Notes: generated by a model from the sequence alone, not told the origin. Counted from the stretch's first letter, positions 47,342 through 56,241 are shown. The stretch: DNA of 64,000 nucleotides from Enterocloster bolteae (GCF_002234575.2 NZ_CP022464.2:5146001-5210000), one strand, 5' to 3'. Numbers and translations are program-made.

Positions 47342-48457
47342 TTAATAGATGCTTAATAAAATTTCCTTAATAGCCTCTGTTCCAGCTTCTCTCGGATTAC
47401 TTATAAGACAATTATCCATAAGAGCATTGTCAGTCATATTCTGAAGCTGCCCCTCATACGCTTCTCTGCTGATTCCCAGCTCTCTGATAGATGCCGGCAT
47501 ATCCATACAGCACATCAGAGACCGAATCAGCTCCTCAAGGGTTTTAACAGCCATCTCCGGGGCCTCGTTCATACCGACTAACTGAACTTTATATGCAAGA
47601 GTCGCATACTTGTTCATAATATCATGGTTGACGCTGTTATACTCAATCACCTTATTTAACAGCATAGCGTTGGCTAACCCGTGAGGAATATGGAAGGTTC
47701 CCCCAAGCTGATGAGCGATGCTGTGATTCAACCCCAGGCCCGCTGTGTTGAAAGCCATGCCTGCTAGTGTGGACGCCTCATGCATCAGGGTTCTCGCTTC
47801 CAGGTTTTTTCCGTCCCGGTAGCATTTTAAGAGAGCTTTGATCAGCAGTTCCGTTGCCTTTTCCGACAATGCGTCGGAGAACACATTGCAGCCGTTCGCA
47901 ACATAGGCTTCCAAAGCATGTGTCAGCACATCCATACCCGTATTCGCGGTGATAGCCGGAGGCACAGACAGGGTCAGCCTTGGATCAAGGATCGCCACAT
48001 CGGCCAGGATATCTTCGGATGAGATCAGATGCTTGCTCTTTGTTTCCGAATCAGTTATCACGGCAGCGGAGGTAACCTCTGAACCGGTTCCGCTGGTTGT
48101 GGGGATGGTGACAAACCTGGGTTTGGGAACCAGCTCACGCACACCGGCAAAGTAAATCATTGCCTTTGCCGTATCAATGGCAGAGCCTCCTCCAAAACCG
48201 ATAACAATATCAGGGCGTACCCTGCAGAGCACCCCAAGCCCCTTGCCCACGATCTCAATGGTGGGATCCGGTATAGCCTGGTCGAACAGCTCCACAGAGT
48301 TGCTTGAGTCCAGAGAATCCAGTATATAATTGATTGCCCCACTCTCCGCAAGAAATTTGTCGCATACAACCAGAATCCGTTTTTTACGGATCTTACGCAG
48401 GTATTCCATTGCATAATTTCCGCTTCGTATCTTTGTTTTTATATATACATTTGACAT
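47342..48457 (-). CDS. Iron-type alcohol dehydrogenase, PduQ/EutG-like
   Basis: 371-aa group III (iron-dependent) alcohol dehydrogenase: GGGSAIDTAKAM for NAD(H), FVTIPTTSGTGSEVTS, then the metal-ligand region (HALEAYV; GLGLNHSIAHQLGG; HIPHGLANA). It reduces the microcompartment aldehyde (propionaldehyde or 3-hydroxypropionaldehyde) to the alcohol, recycling NADH from the aldehyde dehydrogenases inside the shell. It has no encapsulation extension and is the last gene of the operon, 18 bases after the first aldehyde dehydrogenase. Confidence 0.9.
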   Translation of the reverse strand: MSNVYIKTKIRSGNYAMEYLRKIRKKRILVVCDKFLAESGAINYILDSLDSSNSVELFDQAIPDPTIEIVGKGLGVLCRVRPDIVIGFGGGSAIDTAKAMIYFAGVRELVPKPRFVTIPTTSGTGSEVTSAAVITDSETKSKHLISSEDILADVAILDPRLTLSVPPAITANTGMDVLTHALEAYVANGCNVFSDALSEKATELLIKALLKCYRDGKNLEARTLMHEASTLAGMAFNTAGLGLNHSIAHQLGGTFHIPHGLANAMLLNKVIEYNSVNHDIMNKYATLAYKVQLVGMNEAPEMAVKTLEELIRSLMCCMDMPASIRELGISREAYEGQLQNMTDNALMDNCLISNPREAGTEAIKEILLSIY

Positions 48458-48475
48458 GTGCGCTTCTCCTTTACA

Positions 48476-49885
48476 TTAACGGATACTGAAGGCATCCGTC
48501 ATGACGCATTTGCGCTTTCTGCAGAAGGTTCTCGGCGATGTCAGACCTTCTCCTGTGGGACCGGCAATTGTAAATGTGGTATAGCCCTCGCCTCCCACGC
48601 CGATACCTGCATAGGATGGAGCGTTTTTTACAAAGATGGTAGTCTCCATGATCTTTGCCATCTTACTGAGCTTTTCTACATTTTTAGAGTGCATCATAGC
48701 CGTATGGCGGTTTCCATGCTCCGCCTGATGGGCATATTCAATGGCTGTATCCACATCGGATACACGTACAACAGGGAGAATCGGCATCATCATTTCCTCC
48801 TGAACAAGCAAATGATCCTTGGGGACTTCCATGATGATCACCCTCACGCTGGCATCCACTGTAATACCCAGCTTATCCAGGATATAGCGGGCGCTCTTTC
48901 CTACAAAGGATGTCTTGGGACCGCCTTTTTCCGTAGTAACAAGCGCTACCAGCTGCTCTAACAGCATTGGATCCGTGATCTGGTACGCGCCGTTTTCTTT
49001 CATGTGGTGGATCAGATAATCGCAGATCGAGTCTACTGCAAACACTTCCTTCTCCGCGATACATGGAACGTTATTGTCAAAGCTGCATCCATCCACAATA
49101 TCCTTTGCCGCTTTGTCAATGTCAGCCGTCTCATCGACCACTACCGGAGGATTGCCTGCCCCTGCGCCAATCGCCTTTTTGCCGGAGGAAAGGACTTTCT
49201 TTACAATAGAAGGTCCTCCTGTGGCTACCAGGAGGCGGACACTTGGGTTGTCGATCATCTTATTGGTATTTTCAATGGACGGTTCTTCCACCATGGTAAT
49301 CAGGTTTGGCGGTGCGCCGTTGTCAATCAGCGCCTTGTTCAACATTTTCACCGTCATCTGTGAAACTTTTTTGGCTCTGGGATGAGGGCTGAAAACAACC
49401 GTATTGCCGCCGGCAATCATTGAAATGGAATTGTTGATGATTGTCTCGGTGGGATTGGTGGTAGGCGTAATAGCACCGATTACCCCAAATGGGCAGTATT
49501 CCACTAAGGTCAGACCGTTGTCACCGGTAATGGCCTCGGTCAGCAAATCCTCTGTACCGGGTGTTTTCTCGGCAGCCAGGCGGTTTTTGATTAATTTGTG
49601 TTCATAGTCACCAATCTCGGTTTCTTCCACAGACAGCCTGGAAATCAGCTCAAGATTCTCTCTCTTGATTATGGTTGACCGGATCACATCCACATATTTT
49701 TGTCTGTCTGAAATTTTTGAGAACAACAGCTTTTTCTGGGCCTCTTCAGAAGCGGCAATGGCCTCATCCATTGTCTTAAACACACCGTACCGTTCTAATT
49801 TGGGTGCTGTAAACTTCAGAGGCTGCTCTGCCTTAATCTCTTTTAAAGCCTGTTCTACCAGCTGTTCAATTACTTTTATATCCAT
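48476..49885 (-). CDS. pduP: CoA-acylating aldehyde dehydrogenase, PduP/EutE-like
   Basis: 469-aa acetaldehyde/propionaldehyde dehydrogenase. It has the N-terminal amphipathic encapsulation helix (MDIKVIEQLVEQALKEIKAE), catalytic Cys in SFDNNVPCIAEKE, and the family C-terminus CVMTDAFSIR. It converts the aldehyde plus CoA and NAD+ to acyl-CoA, used by PduL. The ATG at 49885 is preferred: it begins the encapsulation peptide and follows an AAGAAGGTG site; an upstream ATG directly abutting the EutJ stop has no site. Confidence 0.92.
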   Translation of the reverse strand: MDIKVIEQLVEQALKEIKAEQPLKFTAPKLERYGVFKTMDEAIAASEEAQKKLLFSKISDRQKYVDVIRSTIIKRENLELISRLSVEETEIGDYEHKLIKNRLAAEKTPGTEDLLTEAITGDNGLTLVEYCPFGVIGAITPTTNPTETIINNSISMIAGGNTVVFSPHPRAKKVSQMTVKMLNKALIDNGAPPNLITMVEEPSIENTNKMIDNPSVRLLVATGGPSIVKKVLSSGKKAIGAGAGNPPVVVDETADIDKAAKDIVDGCSFDNNVPCIAEKEVFAVDSICDYLIHHMKENGAYQITDPMLLEQLVALVTTEKGGPKTSFVGKSARYILDKLGITVDASVRVIIMEVPKDHLLVQEEMMMPILPVVRVSDVDTAIEYAHQAEHGNRHTAMMHSKNVEKLSKMAKIMETTIFVKNAPSYAGIGVGGEGYTTFTIAGPTGEGLTSPRTFCRKRKCVMTDAFSIR

Positions 49886-49912
49886 ATCCAAGCGTATCAC
49901 ACCTTCTTTCAT

Positions 49913-50737
49913 TTATGCGCAGTCGGCAGCGGCATTCCATGCAATGCCAAGAGGGGTAACAAGGAGCGCATCATTTGTCTTAACAGTTGTTATCCCTAAT
50001 GCCTTCTCAAATGTCTGTTCAAACTCGTCAAAACAACTGGCTCCGCCTACTACATAGACGCAGTCCACATCATAACCGGAAAGGAATCGCTTTACAATCG
50101 AAGCCATTTTCTCTACCACCGGTTTTATAATAGGAAACACATCATTTTCCTTGTCCTTATCCTTTTTCAGCTTTTCTGCTTCTTCGATCGGGATTCCATA
50201 ATATCCGGCCAGGACCAGAGTCATATGGGTTCCTCCGGTTGGCTCATCAGCGGTAAAAATTACCTTTCCATCTTTCAGTATACTGATTCCGGTGGTTCCG
50301 CCGCCCACATCCACAACCGCGCCGTCTGTGATCTCCAAAACGGAAGCTGCCGCAGTCGGTTCATCGATCACATTGATCACTTCAAATCCTGCGCCTTCCA
50401 CCACATTGGAAATGCATTTCACATTCCCATCCATAATACCCGGAGGAACCGCGGTGGCCGCTGTCTCCAATGTTACTCCAAGCAGTTCTTCCAGCTGAGC
50501 TTTCAGTCTGCGGACCGTCTGCATCGCGCCGACGAAATCCACCACAATGCCGTCCTTTACCACTTTGGAAACCGCAGTCGCACCTGCAACGGGATGGTTA
50601 TCTTCGTCTGTGACAGCAATCACAATATTGGCTGTTCCCAAATCCACGCCCGTCTTTAGGTTCCCTGAATAAGGATTGCACTTGTTTTCCCTAATCAGTT
50701 CTGCAAATTCAGACAGCACTTCTTTGGTCATGAGCAT
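49913..50737 (-). CDS. eutJ: EutJ-like Hsp70/actin-fold chaperone
   Basis: 274-aa EutJ family protein with the actin/Hsp70 ATPase fold: GVDLGTANIVIAVTD (phosphate 1), VIDEPTAAASVLE and GAVVDVGGGTTGISIL (phosphate 2), and YVVGGASCFDEF (adenosine). A chaperone or assembly role in microcompartments is presumed; its exact function is not established. The upstream half of the operon encodes shell and enzymes, so it may assist glycyl radical enzyme or shell assembly. Confidence 0.9.
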   Translation of the reverse strand: MLMTKEVLSEFAELIRENKCNPYSGNLKTGVDLGTANIVIAVTDEDNHPVAGATAVSKVVKDGIVVDFVGAMQTVRRLKAQLEELLGVTLETAATAVPPGIMDGNVKCISNVVEGAGFEVINVIDEPTAAASVLEITDGAVVDVGGGTTGISILKDGKVIFTADEPTGGTHMTLVLAGYYGIPIEEAEKLKKDKDKENDVFPIIKPVVEKMASIVKRFLSGYDVDCVYVVGGASCFDEFEQTFEKALGITTVKTNDALLVTPLGIAWNAAADCA

Positions 50738-50764
50738 ATAACCCCTCTTTTCTATCTCTTTAAT

Positions 50765-51409
50765 TTAATGCCGGATGATTACATAATCATTGTTTTTCAG
50801 CGCACATGCATTGGCTTCATCCACATCCACATGCATCTCCAATTCAAACTGATCCGACACCCGGATTAATACATCTCCAAATACTCCATGTCTCTCTCCG
50901 AATGTTTCCACTTCCACGATATCCTTATCCCATACTCCCATGGCCTCCGCCTGCTGTGGGGTCATATGAATGTGGCGAAGCGCGACAATCGCTCCCTGCG
51001 GCAGCAGGACCGTTCCCTTTGGTCCCACTAGCTCCAGGCCAGGCGTTCCTGACAAATCTCCTGATTCTCTGATCAGCGCTTTCACTCCAAGCCGAAAGCT
51101 GTCCGTTTTGGATATCTCGATCTGGCTCTGTTTTCTGACCGGGCCCAGGATACGTACCCGTTCAAACTCTCCTTTTGGCCCACGGATCGTCACTGTCTCG
51201 TTACTGGCGAACTGCCCCGGCTGCTTTAATTCGCCTTTTACAGTTAGTTCATATCCTTTTCCAAACAAGGTCTCAAGATCTTCCCGAGTCACATGAACGT
51301 GCCGATTGGATACTCCTACAGGGATTTTATAAGTATTATAGTTTACAACTTTCTCCATTACCCGTTCAGTAATCAGTTTCAGCAGTTCTTCATTTACCAT
51401 CATGTTCAA
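50765..51409 (-). CDS. pduL: PduL phosphotransacylase
   Basis: 214-aa PduL with two beta-barrel domains. Zinc-binding histidines are in GVSNRHVHVT and ALRHIHMTP, and the late ELEMHVDVDEA segment is typical. The N-terminal helix (VNEELLKLITERVMEKVV) is an encapsulation peptide. It converts acyl-CoA and phosphate to acyl-phosphate, regenerating CoA inside the shell. A kinase to finish the pathway is not in the window. Confidence 0.93.
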   Translation of the reverse strand: MNMMVNEELLKLITERVMEKVVNYNTYKIPVGVSNRHVHVTREDLETLFGKGYELTVKGELKQPGQFASNETVTIRGPKGEFERVRILGPVRKQSQIEISKTDSFRLGVKALIRESGDLSGTPGLELVGPKGTVLLPQGAIVALRHIHMTPQQAEAMGVWDKDIVEVETFGERHGVFGDVLIRVSDQFELEMHVDVDEANACALKNNDYVIIRH

Positions 51410-51429
51410 CCCCTTTCGGAAGTTTATAA

Positions 51430-51448
51430 ACCGGCCGTATTGGCCGGT
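51430..51448 (-). other. Hairpin after shell gene
   Basis: ACCGGCC-GTATT-GGCCGGT, a perfect seven-base-pair stem between the BMC-H gene and pduL. No true T-run follows, so it may be an mRNA processing or stability element rather than a terminator. Confidence 0.5.
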
Positions 51449-51465
51449 ATATACTTACTGATACA

Positions 51466-51744
51466 TTATAATGACTTTGGTAAGATTTTCTCTACGTCTG
51501 TGTGTGGTCTTGGAATTACATGCTGGGAAACTACCTGGCCTACATTGGCCGCAGCGGCTGCGCCTGCATCCACGGAAGCCTTTACTGCGCCTACATCGCC
51601 GCGTACCATAACTGTTACAAGTCCGGAACCAATCTTCTCATAACCGATGAGCGCTACATTAGCAGCCTTTGTCATTGCATCTGCCGCCTCAATTGCTCCT
51701 ACCAAACCTTTGGTCTCAACCATTCCTAATGCTTCGTTTGACAT
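51466..51744 (-). CDS. BMC-H shell protein, PduA/EutM-like
   Basis: 92-aa hexameric shell protein starting [20 protein letters not shown] with [21 protein letters not shown] and [12 protein letters not shown]. It forms the main facets and their central pores. Nearly identical to the one at 56242-56520. A strong AGGAGG site precedes it, and a hairpin follows. Confidence 0.95.
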   Translation of the reverse strand: MSNEALGMVETKGLVGAIEAADAMTKAANVALIGYEKIGSGLVTVMVRGDVGAVKASVDAGAAAAANVGQVVSQHVIPRPHTDVEKILPKSL

Positions 51745-51789
51745 ATTTTTTTCCTCCTGAATGATATGTTTTAGTTATTATAGTAAAAT

Positions 51790-53034
51790 TTAAAATGCTA
51801 ACTGTTTCAACAGCCAGGCCTTGTCGGTCTCTTCCCAACGGAAGCCCTGGTCATCTCTTCCGAAATGGCCGTATGCTGCTGTTTTTAAAAACTGTGGCGT
51901 TCTCAGGTTCAGTTCTGAAATATAATCAGCTACTCCAAAGGAAAACACGGATTTAACCAGCTCCTCAATACTGCTGTCCGGTATCCTGCCGGTTCCGAAA
52001 GTATTGACTGTAATTGCTTCCGGTCCAATGCCTCCGATCACATAAGCCAGTGCAACCTCACATCGGTCCGCCAGCTCCGCGGCTACAATATTCTTGGCCA
52101 CATAACGGGCCATGTAAGCGGCCGAACGGTCCACCTTGGTCGGATCTTTTCCTGAAAAAGCGCCTCCGCCGTGTTTTCCCACAGTTCCATAGGTGTCTAC
52201 CATGATTTTTCTTCCGGTGACACCTGTATCCCCGGCAGGCCCTCCTATGACGAAACGCCCCGTGGGATTCACATGGATCCTTGTCTTCGGCGTGATCCAT
52301 TGCGGATCAATCACAGGCTCTATGACAGTACAGCGTATAAATGCTTCCAGCAACTTGTGTGAAATATTTTCACTGTGCTGTGTGGATACAACAATACTGT
52401 GGATGCAAACCGGCTTTCCCGCCTCATTGTACTTCATTGTAACCTGGGTTTTTCCGTCAGGATACAGAAAGTCTGCTTTCTGAACCTTTCTCACATAAGC
52501 CAGACGTTCCGCCAAGCGGTTGGCCAGATGACAGGACAGCGGCATCAGGCTTTCCGTCTCATTGACAGCATAGCCATACATGATACCCTGATCTCCTCCG
52601 CCCAGAACTTCTTTGCCGGTTCCGGCGCTTCTGGTAACTCCCATGGAAATATCCGGCGACTGGTTATGTATATTGGTAAAAATCATACATGTATCGGCAT
52701 CAAACCCTTTTCCATGTTCCGTGTATCCTATGTTTCTGATAATCTCTCTGGCCTTTGCAACAACGTCTACATGACCGCTTGATGTAACCTCACCCGCCAG
52801 CATTAGCGTATTGGCAGATGCCATAGCCTCGATCGCCACCCTGGATTTTGGATCCTTTCCCAGATATGCATCCAATATACCGTCTGAAATCTGATCACAT
52901 ACCTTGTCAGGATGGCCCTCTGTTACAGATTCCGATGTCACATAATAAAATCTGTCATCCCGTCCTTCCATCATTCCATCAACCTGCTTTCTTACTGCAA
53001 TCAGCGGATCGAAAATCCGCTTGTCAACGTACAT
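51790..53034 (-). CDS. metK: S-adenosylmethionine synthase with N-terminal extension
   Basis: 414-aa MetK: SESVTEGHPDKVCDQISDG, GGGDQGIMYGYAVNE (ATP) and GGGAFSGKDPTKVDRS (P-loop) are intact, so ATP and methionine are converted to SAM, the cosubstrate of the radical-SAM activase. Compared with ordinary MetK there are about 25 extra N-terminal residues (MYVDKRIFDPLIAVRKQV...), possibly an encapsulation helix. The start overlaps the upstream aldehyde dehydrogenase gene by 34 bases with a weak ribosome binding site (GAAGAAG). An internal ATG at 52974 would remove the extension. No SAM riboswitch is visible. Confidence 0.9.
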   Translation of the reverse strand: MYVDKRIFDPLIAVRKQVDGMMEGRDDRFYYVTSESVTEGHPDKVCDQISDGILDAYLGKDPKSRVAIEAMASANTLMLAGEVTSSGHVDVVAKAREIIRNIGYTEHGKGFDADTCMIFTNIHNQSPDISMGVTRSAGTGKEVLGGGDQGIMYGYAVNETESLMPLSCHLANRLAERLAYVRKVQKADFLYPDGKTQVTMKYNEAGKPVCIHSIVVSTQHSENISHKLLEAFIRCTVIEPVIDPQWITPKTRIHVNPTGRFVIGGPAGDTGVTGRKIMVDTYGTVGKHGGGAFSGKDPTKVDRSAAYMARYVAKNIVAAELADRCEVALAYVIGGIGPEAITVNTFGTGRIPDSSIEELVKSVFSFGVADYISELNLRTPQFLKTAAYGHFGRDDQGFRWEETDKAWLLKQLAF

Positions 53035-54323
53035 CTTCTTCTACGGGCGAAATGCCTTGCTGTGGTCGTCCCTTCTCCTGTTGTTGTTGCGATTGTAAAA
53101 CTGGTGTGACCTTCTTTGTCAAATCCAATTCCCATAAAGGAGGGGCCGTTCTTTACAAATACAGAGGTCTGCATTTCTTTTGCCGCCTGGTTCAAATGTT
53201 CGATGGACTCTGAATGAATGGTTGCCGTATGTTTATAACCTTGTTCCACATCCAAAGCAATCTCCAGAGCTTCCTCAAAGTCAGCCGCCTTCACAAGAGG
53301 CACAAGAGGCATCAGAAGCTCCAGCGTAACGAACGGATGAATCCGCTCTGTCTCTGCTACGATCAGTTTGATGGTTCCATTACAGGGAATACCTGCATAT
53401 TCAAGAATTTCATTGGCGCTCCGACCTTCCAGTTTTTTGTTAATCACAAAATCCCCGGTGACTGCCGCGTCCAGAAGTTTTTGAATCTCTTCCTCATTTT
53501 TGACATAATAAACTCCATTTTTCAGAAGCTCAAATATAAAACGATCCGCTGCTTTTTCTTCCACAACCATACACTTTTCCGACGTACACATCAGATTGTT
53601 GTCAAAAGAAGCTCCACGGACAATGTCCCTTGCAGCCTTTTCGAAATTCGCTGTGGCATCCACGATGGCGACAGGATTGGCTGGTCCGGCTCCGATTACC
53701 TTTTTGCCGGAAGTCATGGCCTGGCGCAGCGAGCCGCTACCTCCTGTGCAGACAACCAAATCCACGTCCGGGTGGCTCATAACCTCTGTGGTAAATCCCA
53801 TCAGGCTTACGTGAAGGGTAACTACCAGGTTATCTATACCGCTGATGCTGCGGATCGTCTCACTGATAATCGTTGTCAAAAACTGTGAAACTTTTACTGC
53901 TCTCGGATGTGGGCAATGGATGATCGCATTGCCTGCAGCCAGCATTCCAATGGTGTTACTGATGAGTGTCGCACAGGGGTTGGTGCATGGCTGTACCGCA
54001 CAAACAATACCAAAAGGGGAAAGTTCATAGAGCGTCATACCGTGGTCACCTGTATTCACTTCTGTTATCAGGTCCTCCACGCCGGGCGTCTTCTCAATGG
54101 CAAGCTTTATTTTTTGTGCCTTATCACAGACATTTCCCATGCCTGTTTCTGAAACGGTCATGGCTGCCAGTTCATTGGCAATCGGACGAAGTGCTTTTTT
54201 CACTCCTTCCAGAATTTCCTGCCGTTCATTCAGAGTCAGCTTTGAATATCTGCTGTAAGCTCCCTTTGCAGCAGCCACCGCATCGGTCACACTGGAGTAA
54301 ATACTGCTTTTCATGTCATTCAT
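53001..54323 (-). CDS. CoA-acylating aldehyde dehydrogenase, second
   Basis: 440-aa EutE/PduP-family protein, with catalytic Cys in SFDNNLMCTSEKC, the IIHCPHPRAVKVSQ segment and family C-terminus CTLTSGFSIR. It lacks the N-terminal encapsulation helix of the one at 48476; its start, NDMKSSIYSSVTDAV, is the enzyme domain itself. The two share only moderate similarity, so they are not a recent duplicate. It may act on a different aldehyde or work outside the shell. Confidence 0.9.
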   Translation of the reverse strand: MNDMKSSIYSSVTDAVAAAKGAYSRYSKLTLNERQEILEGVKKALRPIANELAAMTVSETGMGNVCDKAQKIKLAIEKTPGVEDLITEVNTGDHGMTLYELSPFGIVCAVQPCTNPCATLISNTIGMLAAGNAIIHCPHPRAVKVSQFLTTIISETIRSISGIDNLVVTLHVSLMGFTTEVMSHPDVDLVVCTGGSGSLRQAMTSGKKVIGAGPANPVAIVDATANFEKAARDIVRGASFDNNLMCTSEKCMVVEEKAADRFIFELLKNGVYYVKNEEEIQKLLDAAVTGDFVINKKLEGRSANEILEYAGIPCNGTIKLIVAETERIHPFVTLELLMPLVPLVKAADFEEALEIALDVEQGYKHTATIHSESIEHLNQAAKEMQTSVFVKNGPSFMGIGFDKEGHTSFTIATTTGEGTTTARHFARRRRCTLTSGFSIR

Positions 54324-54356
54324 TACCTCCTTTCCTTAAAAATAATTCATTTTACA

Positions 54357-54620
54357 CTAAATATCCATTGTATCTACAATTCCGATAATCGCCATATCGA
54401 TGACAGCCTCCCGTTTGGACTGGTCCACGCGGACAGAAGAGCCCGAACCAATCAGGACCGTCTCACCGATTCCGGCTCCGACATAATCCACAGCCACTTC
54501 CTCTGAATCAATGAAATTACCGTGTCCATCAATCCGTCTGATAATCATCAGTTTGTAGCCAACCAGCGAATTGTCCTTCCTGGTAGCTACTACTGTGCCT
54601 ATTATCTTAGCCAATCTCAT
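54357..54620 (-). CDS. eutN: BMC-P vertex protein, EutN/CcmL-like
   Basis: 87-aa pentameric vertex protein: MRLAKIIGTVVATRKDNSL at the start, VDYVGAGIGETVLIGSGSS and VDMAIIGIVD-like end. It caps the vertices of the shell. ATG 54620 is preferred over an in-frame GTG three codons upstream because AAAGGA is too close to the GTG. Confidence 0.93.
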   Translation of the reverse strand: MRLAKIIGTVVATRKDNSLVGYKLMIIRRIDGHGNFIDSEEVAVDYVGAGIGETVLIGSGSSVRVDQSKREAVIDMAIIGIVDTMDI

Positions 54621-54701
54621 ACTCTTCACATTCCTTTCACGGAGAATCCGGCTGTCTCAGGAGCGTGTTTAAATATTTCTTACCGGAACTCCTGTTCTCC
54701 A

Positions 54702-55361
54702 TTAATTCTTTTTGTGCCTTGTAGTACTGGTGCTCTTCGCAGATGTCGTGCGTTTAGCCGTCTTTTTGGGCCTTTCGGGCGGCGTTTCCGGAGAATCCGG
54801 GACTTCCGGTTCTGCCGGATCTACGGTCCCGGTCCTGGTCGGTTCTGCTTCAACCAGAGGCTCCGATTTAATTTCTATCGGCTCTGCTTCAATCTTCGGC
54901 TCCGGTCCGGCCTCTGCTGGTTCCGCTTCAGTCTCCTGCTCCGTATCTTCCGGCGCTATTTCTTCCAGCCCAGTCTCTTCCGGTTCTCCCGCCTTAACCG
55001 CTTCCATTGTCTCAGCCTTTACTTCAACCTCAGCCTCCGTCTCCTCCTGTGCTTCTTTCTTAGGAGGGGAAGGCGGTACTGGTGGCTCAGGACAACAAAA
55101 TGTCTGATCGACATAGTCGGACGGCCTTGGAATGACCTTCCATGAAACCAGCTTTCCGTTTGCGGTTCCAATCTGCTTTCCTGCATTGACAGCAGCATTG
55201 ACAGCGCCTACATCCCCGATGATTTTAATGGTCATATATCCAAGACCTTTTGTGTTTTCAATCTCCAGGATCCGTACATTGGCTGCTTTGGCCATGGTAT
55301 CGGCCACCACAACCGCAGTGGACAGTCCACTGATTTCAACTAATCCCAACGCCTGTTTCAT
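54702..55361 (-). CDS. BMC-domain protein with long acidic/basic low-complexity tail
   Basis: 219 aa. Residues 1-88 are a BMC-H domain (ALGLVEISGLSTAVVVADTM; GYMTIKIIGDVGAVNAA; VIPRPSDYVDQTF). Then follow a CC pair and Pro-rich linker (PEPPVPPSPPKK), about 100 residues rich in Glu, Pro, Ala and Thr with repeated short 'EAEP' elements, and a basic Lys/Arg/Ser/Thr C-terminus. PduK- and EutK-like proteins also carry C-terminal extensions, but this composition is unusual. The tail is probably disordered and could recruit cargo, bind nucleic acid through the basic end, or tether shells. A GAGGTG site precedes the ATG. Confidence 0.85.
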   Translation of the reverse strand: MKQALGLVEISGLSTAVVVADTMAKAANVRILEIENTKGLGYMTIKIIGDVGAVNAAVNAGKQIGTANGKLVSWKVIPRPSDYVDQTFCCPEPPVPPSPPKKEAQEETEAEVEVKAETMEAVKAGEPEETGLEEIAPEDTEQETEAEPAEAGPEPKIEAEPIEIKSEPLVEAEPTRTGTVDPAEPEVPDSPETPPERPKKTAKRTTSAKSTSTTRHKKN

Positions 55362-55382
55362 CCTATCACCTCGCTCTCCTGT

Positions 55383-56147
55383 TTATTTGAATACGATATT
55401 CAGAAACTTCGCCCTGTCTTTAGCCAGGTCCGTTACAATATCGCCTTGCTGAAGGAATATAACACCGCCGGATGCAAACTGTTCCACATTGGACGATGAT
55501 ATAACCCTTTTTTTCTTTGTATCAGGATGCTGCGTATCATTTCCCGATGCCGTCTCTCCGGCCGGAGAATGACCAGGGGATTCATAGGGCGCTCTGCCTG
55601 TGAATTCATCCACGCTGCATATCTCGACTCCATACTCCAGAATCTGCCTGTAATAATTCATGACCCGGTTCCGGTAAGCAGGTTTTTCCTTTCCGGAAAA
55701 TCTCGCAAGGCCAGAACGCAGAAGCACTACGCGGCTCCCCTTATCCATGCATTCCGATATCCAGGAGGTTTCGTATGTATCGCTGATACACAATGCAGTT
55801 TTTACGAGAACATCTCTCGGAACCACCGGCATCACTGTAATCGCCGTTTCCAGATCCGCAGGTTTTTCACAGGAGCGGTGCAGAATGTGGCTGCAGGCTT
55901 TCGTTTCCATGAGTCTTGCTTCATATCCCATGTCCTTCCACGAGGAAGGAATCACAGGTACGATCTCATATTGATCCGACGTTTCCATTTCCCTTAGAAA
56001 TTCCATGTACCGGTCGCTCCATGGCGACACGCACAGCATATAAAGCTTCTGTCCGGGATGGTTCGCGTTGTCTGCTTTTCTTTCTGCCTCCAGCTCTCCG
56101 AGTACACGCAGCACCAGCTCTTTCAACTGTTCTTCGCTGATTTTCAA
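55383..56147 (-). CDS. Microcompartment-associated protein of unknown function
   Basis: 254 aa. The N-terminus (KISEEQLKELVLRVLGELEA) is an amphipathic helix like encapsulation peptides. The middle (YMLCVSPWSDRYMEFLREM; AITVMPVVPRDVLVKTALC) suggests a Rossmann- or flavoprotein-like fold. The end (KRVISSSNVEQFASGG then GDIVTDLAKDRAKFLNI) resembles a C-terminal motif seen in several GRM-locus proteins. Putative flavoprotein; function unknown. Start: TTG 56147 lies six bases after GAGGTG, better than the GTG at 56156. Confidence 0.65.
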   Translation of the reverse strand: MKISEEQLKELVLRVLGELEAERKADNANHPGQKLYMLCVSPWSDRYMEFLREMETSDQYEIVPVIPSSWKDMGYEARLMETKACSHILHRSCEKPADLETAITVMPVVPRDVLVKTALCISDTYETSWISECMDKGSRVVLLRSGLARFSGKEKPAYRNRVMNYYRQILEYGVEICSVDEFTGRAPYESPGHSPAGETASGNDTQHPDTKKKRVISSSNVEQFASGGVIFLQQGDIVTDLAKDRAKFLNIVFK

Positions 56148-56166
56148 TTCCTTCACCTCGTTTCAA

Positions 56167-56199
56167 GGAATGCCCCTATCCAACGGATAGGGGCATTCC
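56167..56199 (-). other. 15-bp perfect hairpin after shell gene
   Basis: Arms GGAATGCCCCTATCC (56167-56181) and its complement (56185-56199), three-base loop, no T-run. It lies between the BMC-H stop and the next gene, in the same position as the hairpin at 51430-51448. Confidence 0.6.
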
Positions 56200-56241
56200 C
56201 CGCTGCAACCGCTGCCAGATAATTGATTCTATCTGCTGCCT

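Noticed and set aside
52950..53100. SAM riboswitch ahead of metK
   Set aside because: The metK start lies inside the upstream aldehyde dehydrogenase gene; there is no leader to hold a riboswitch.
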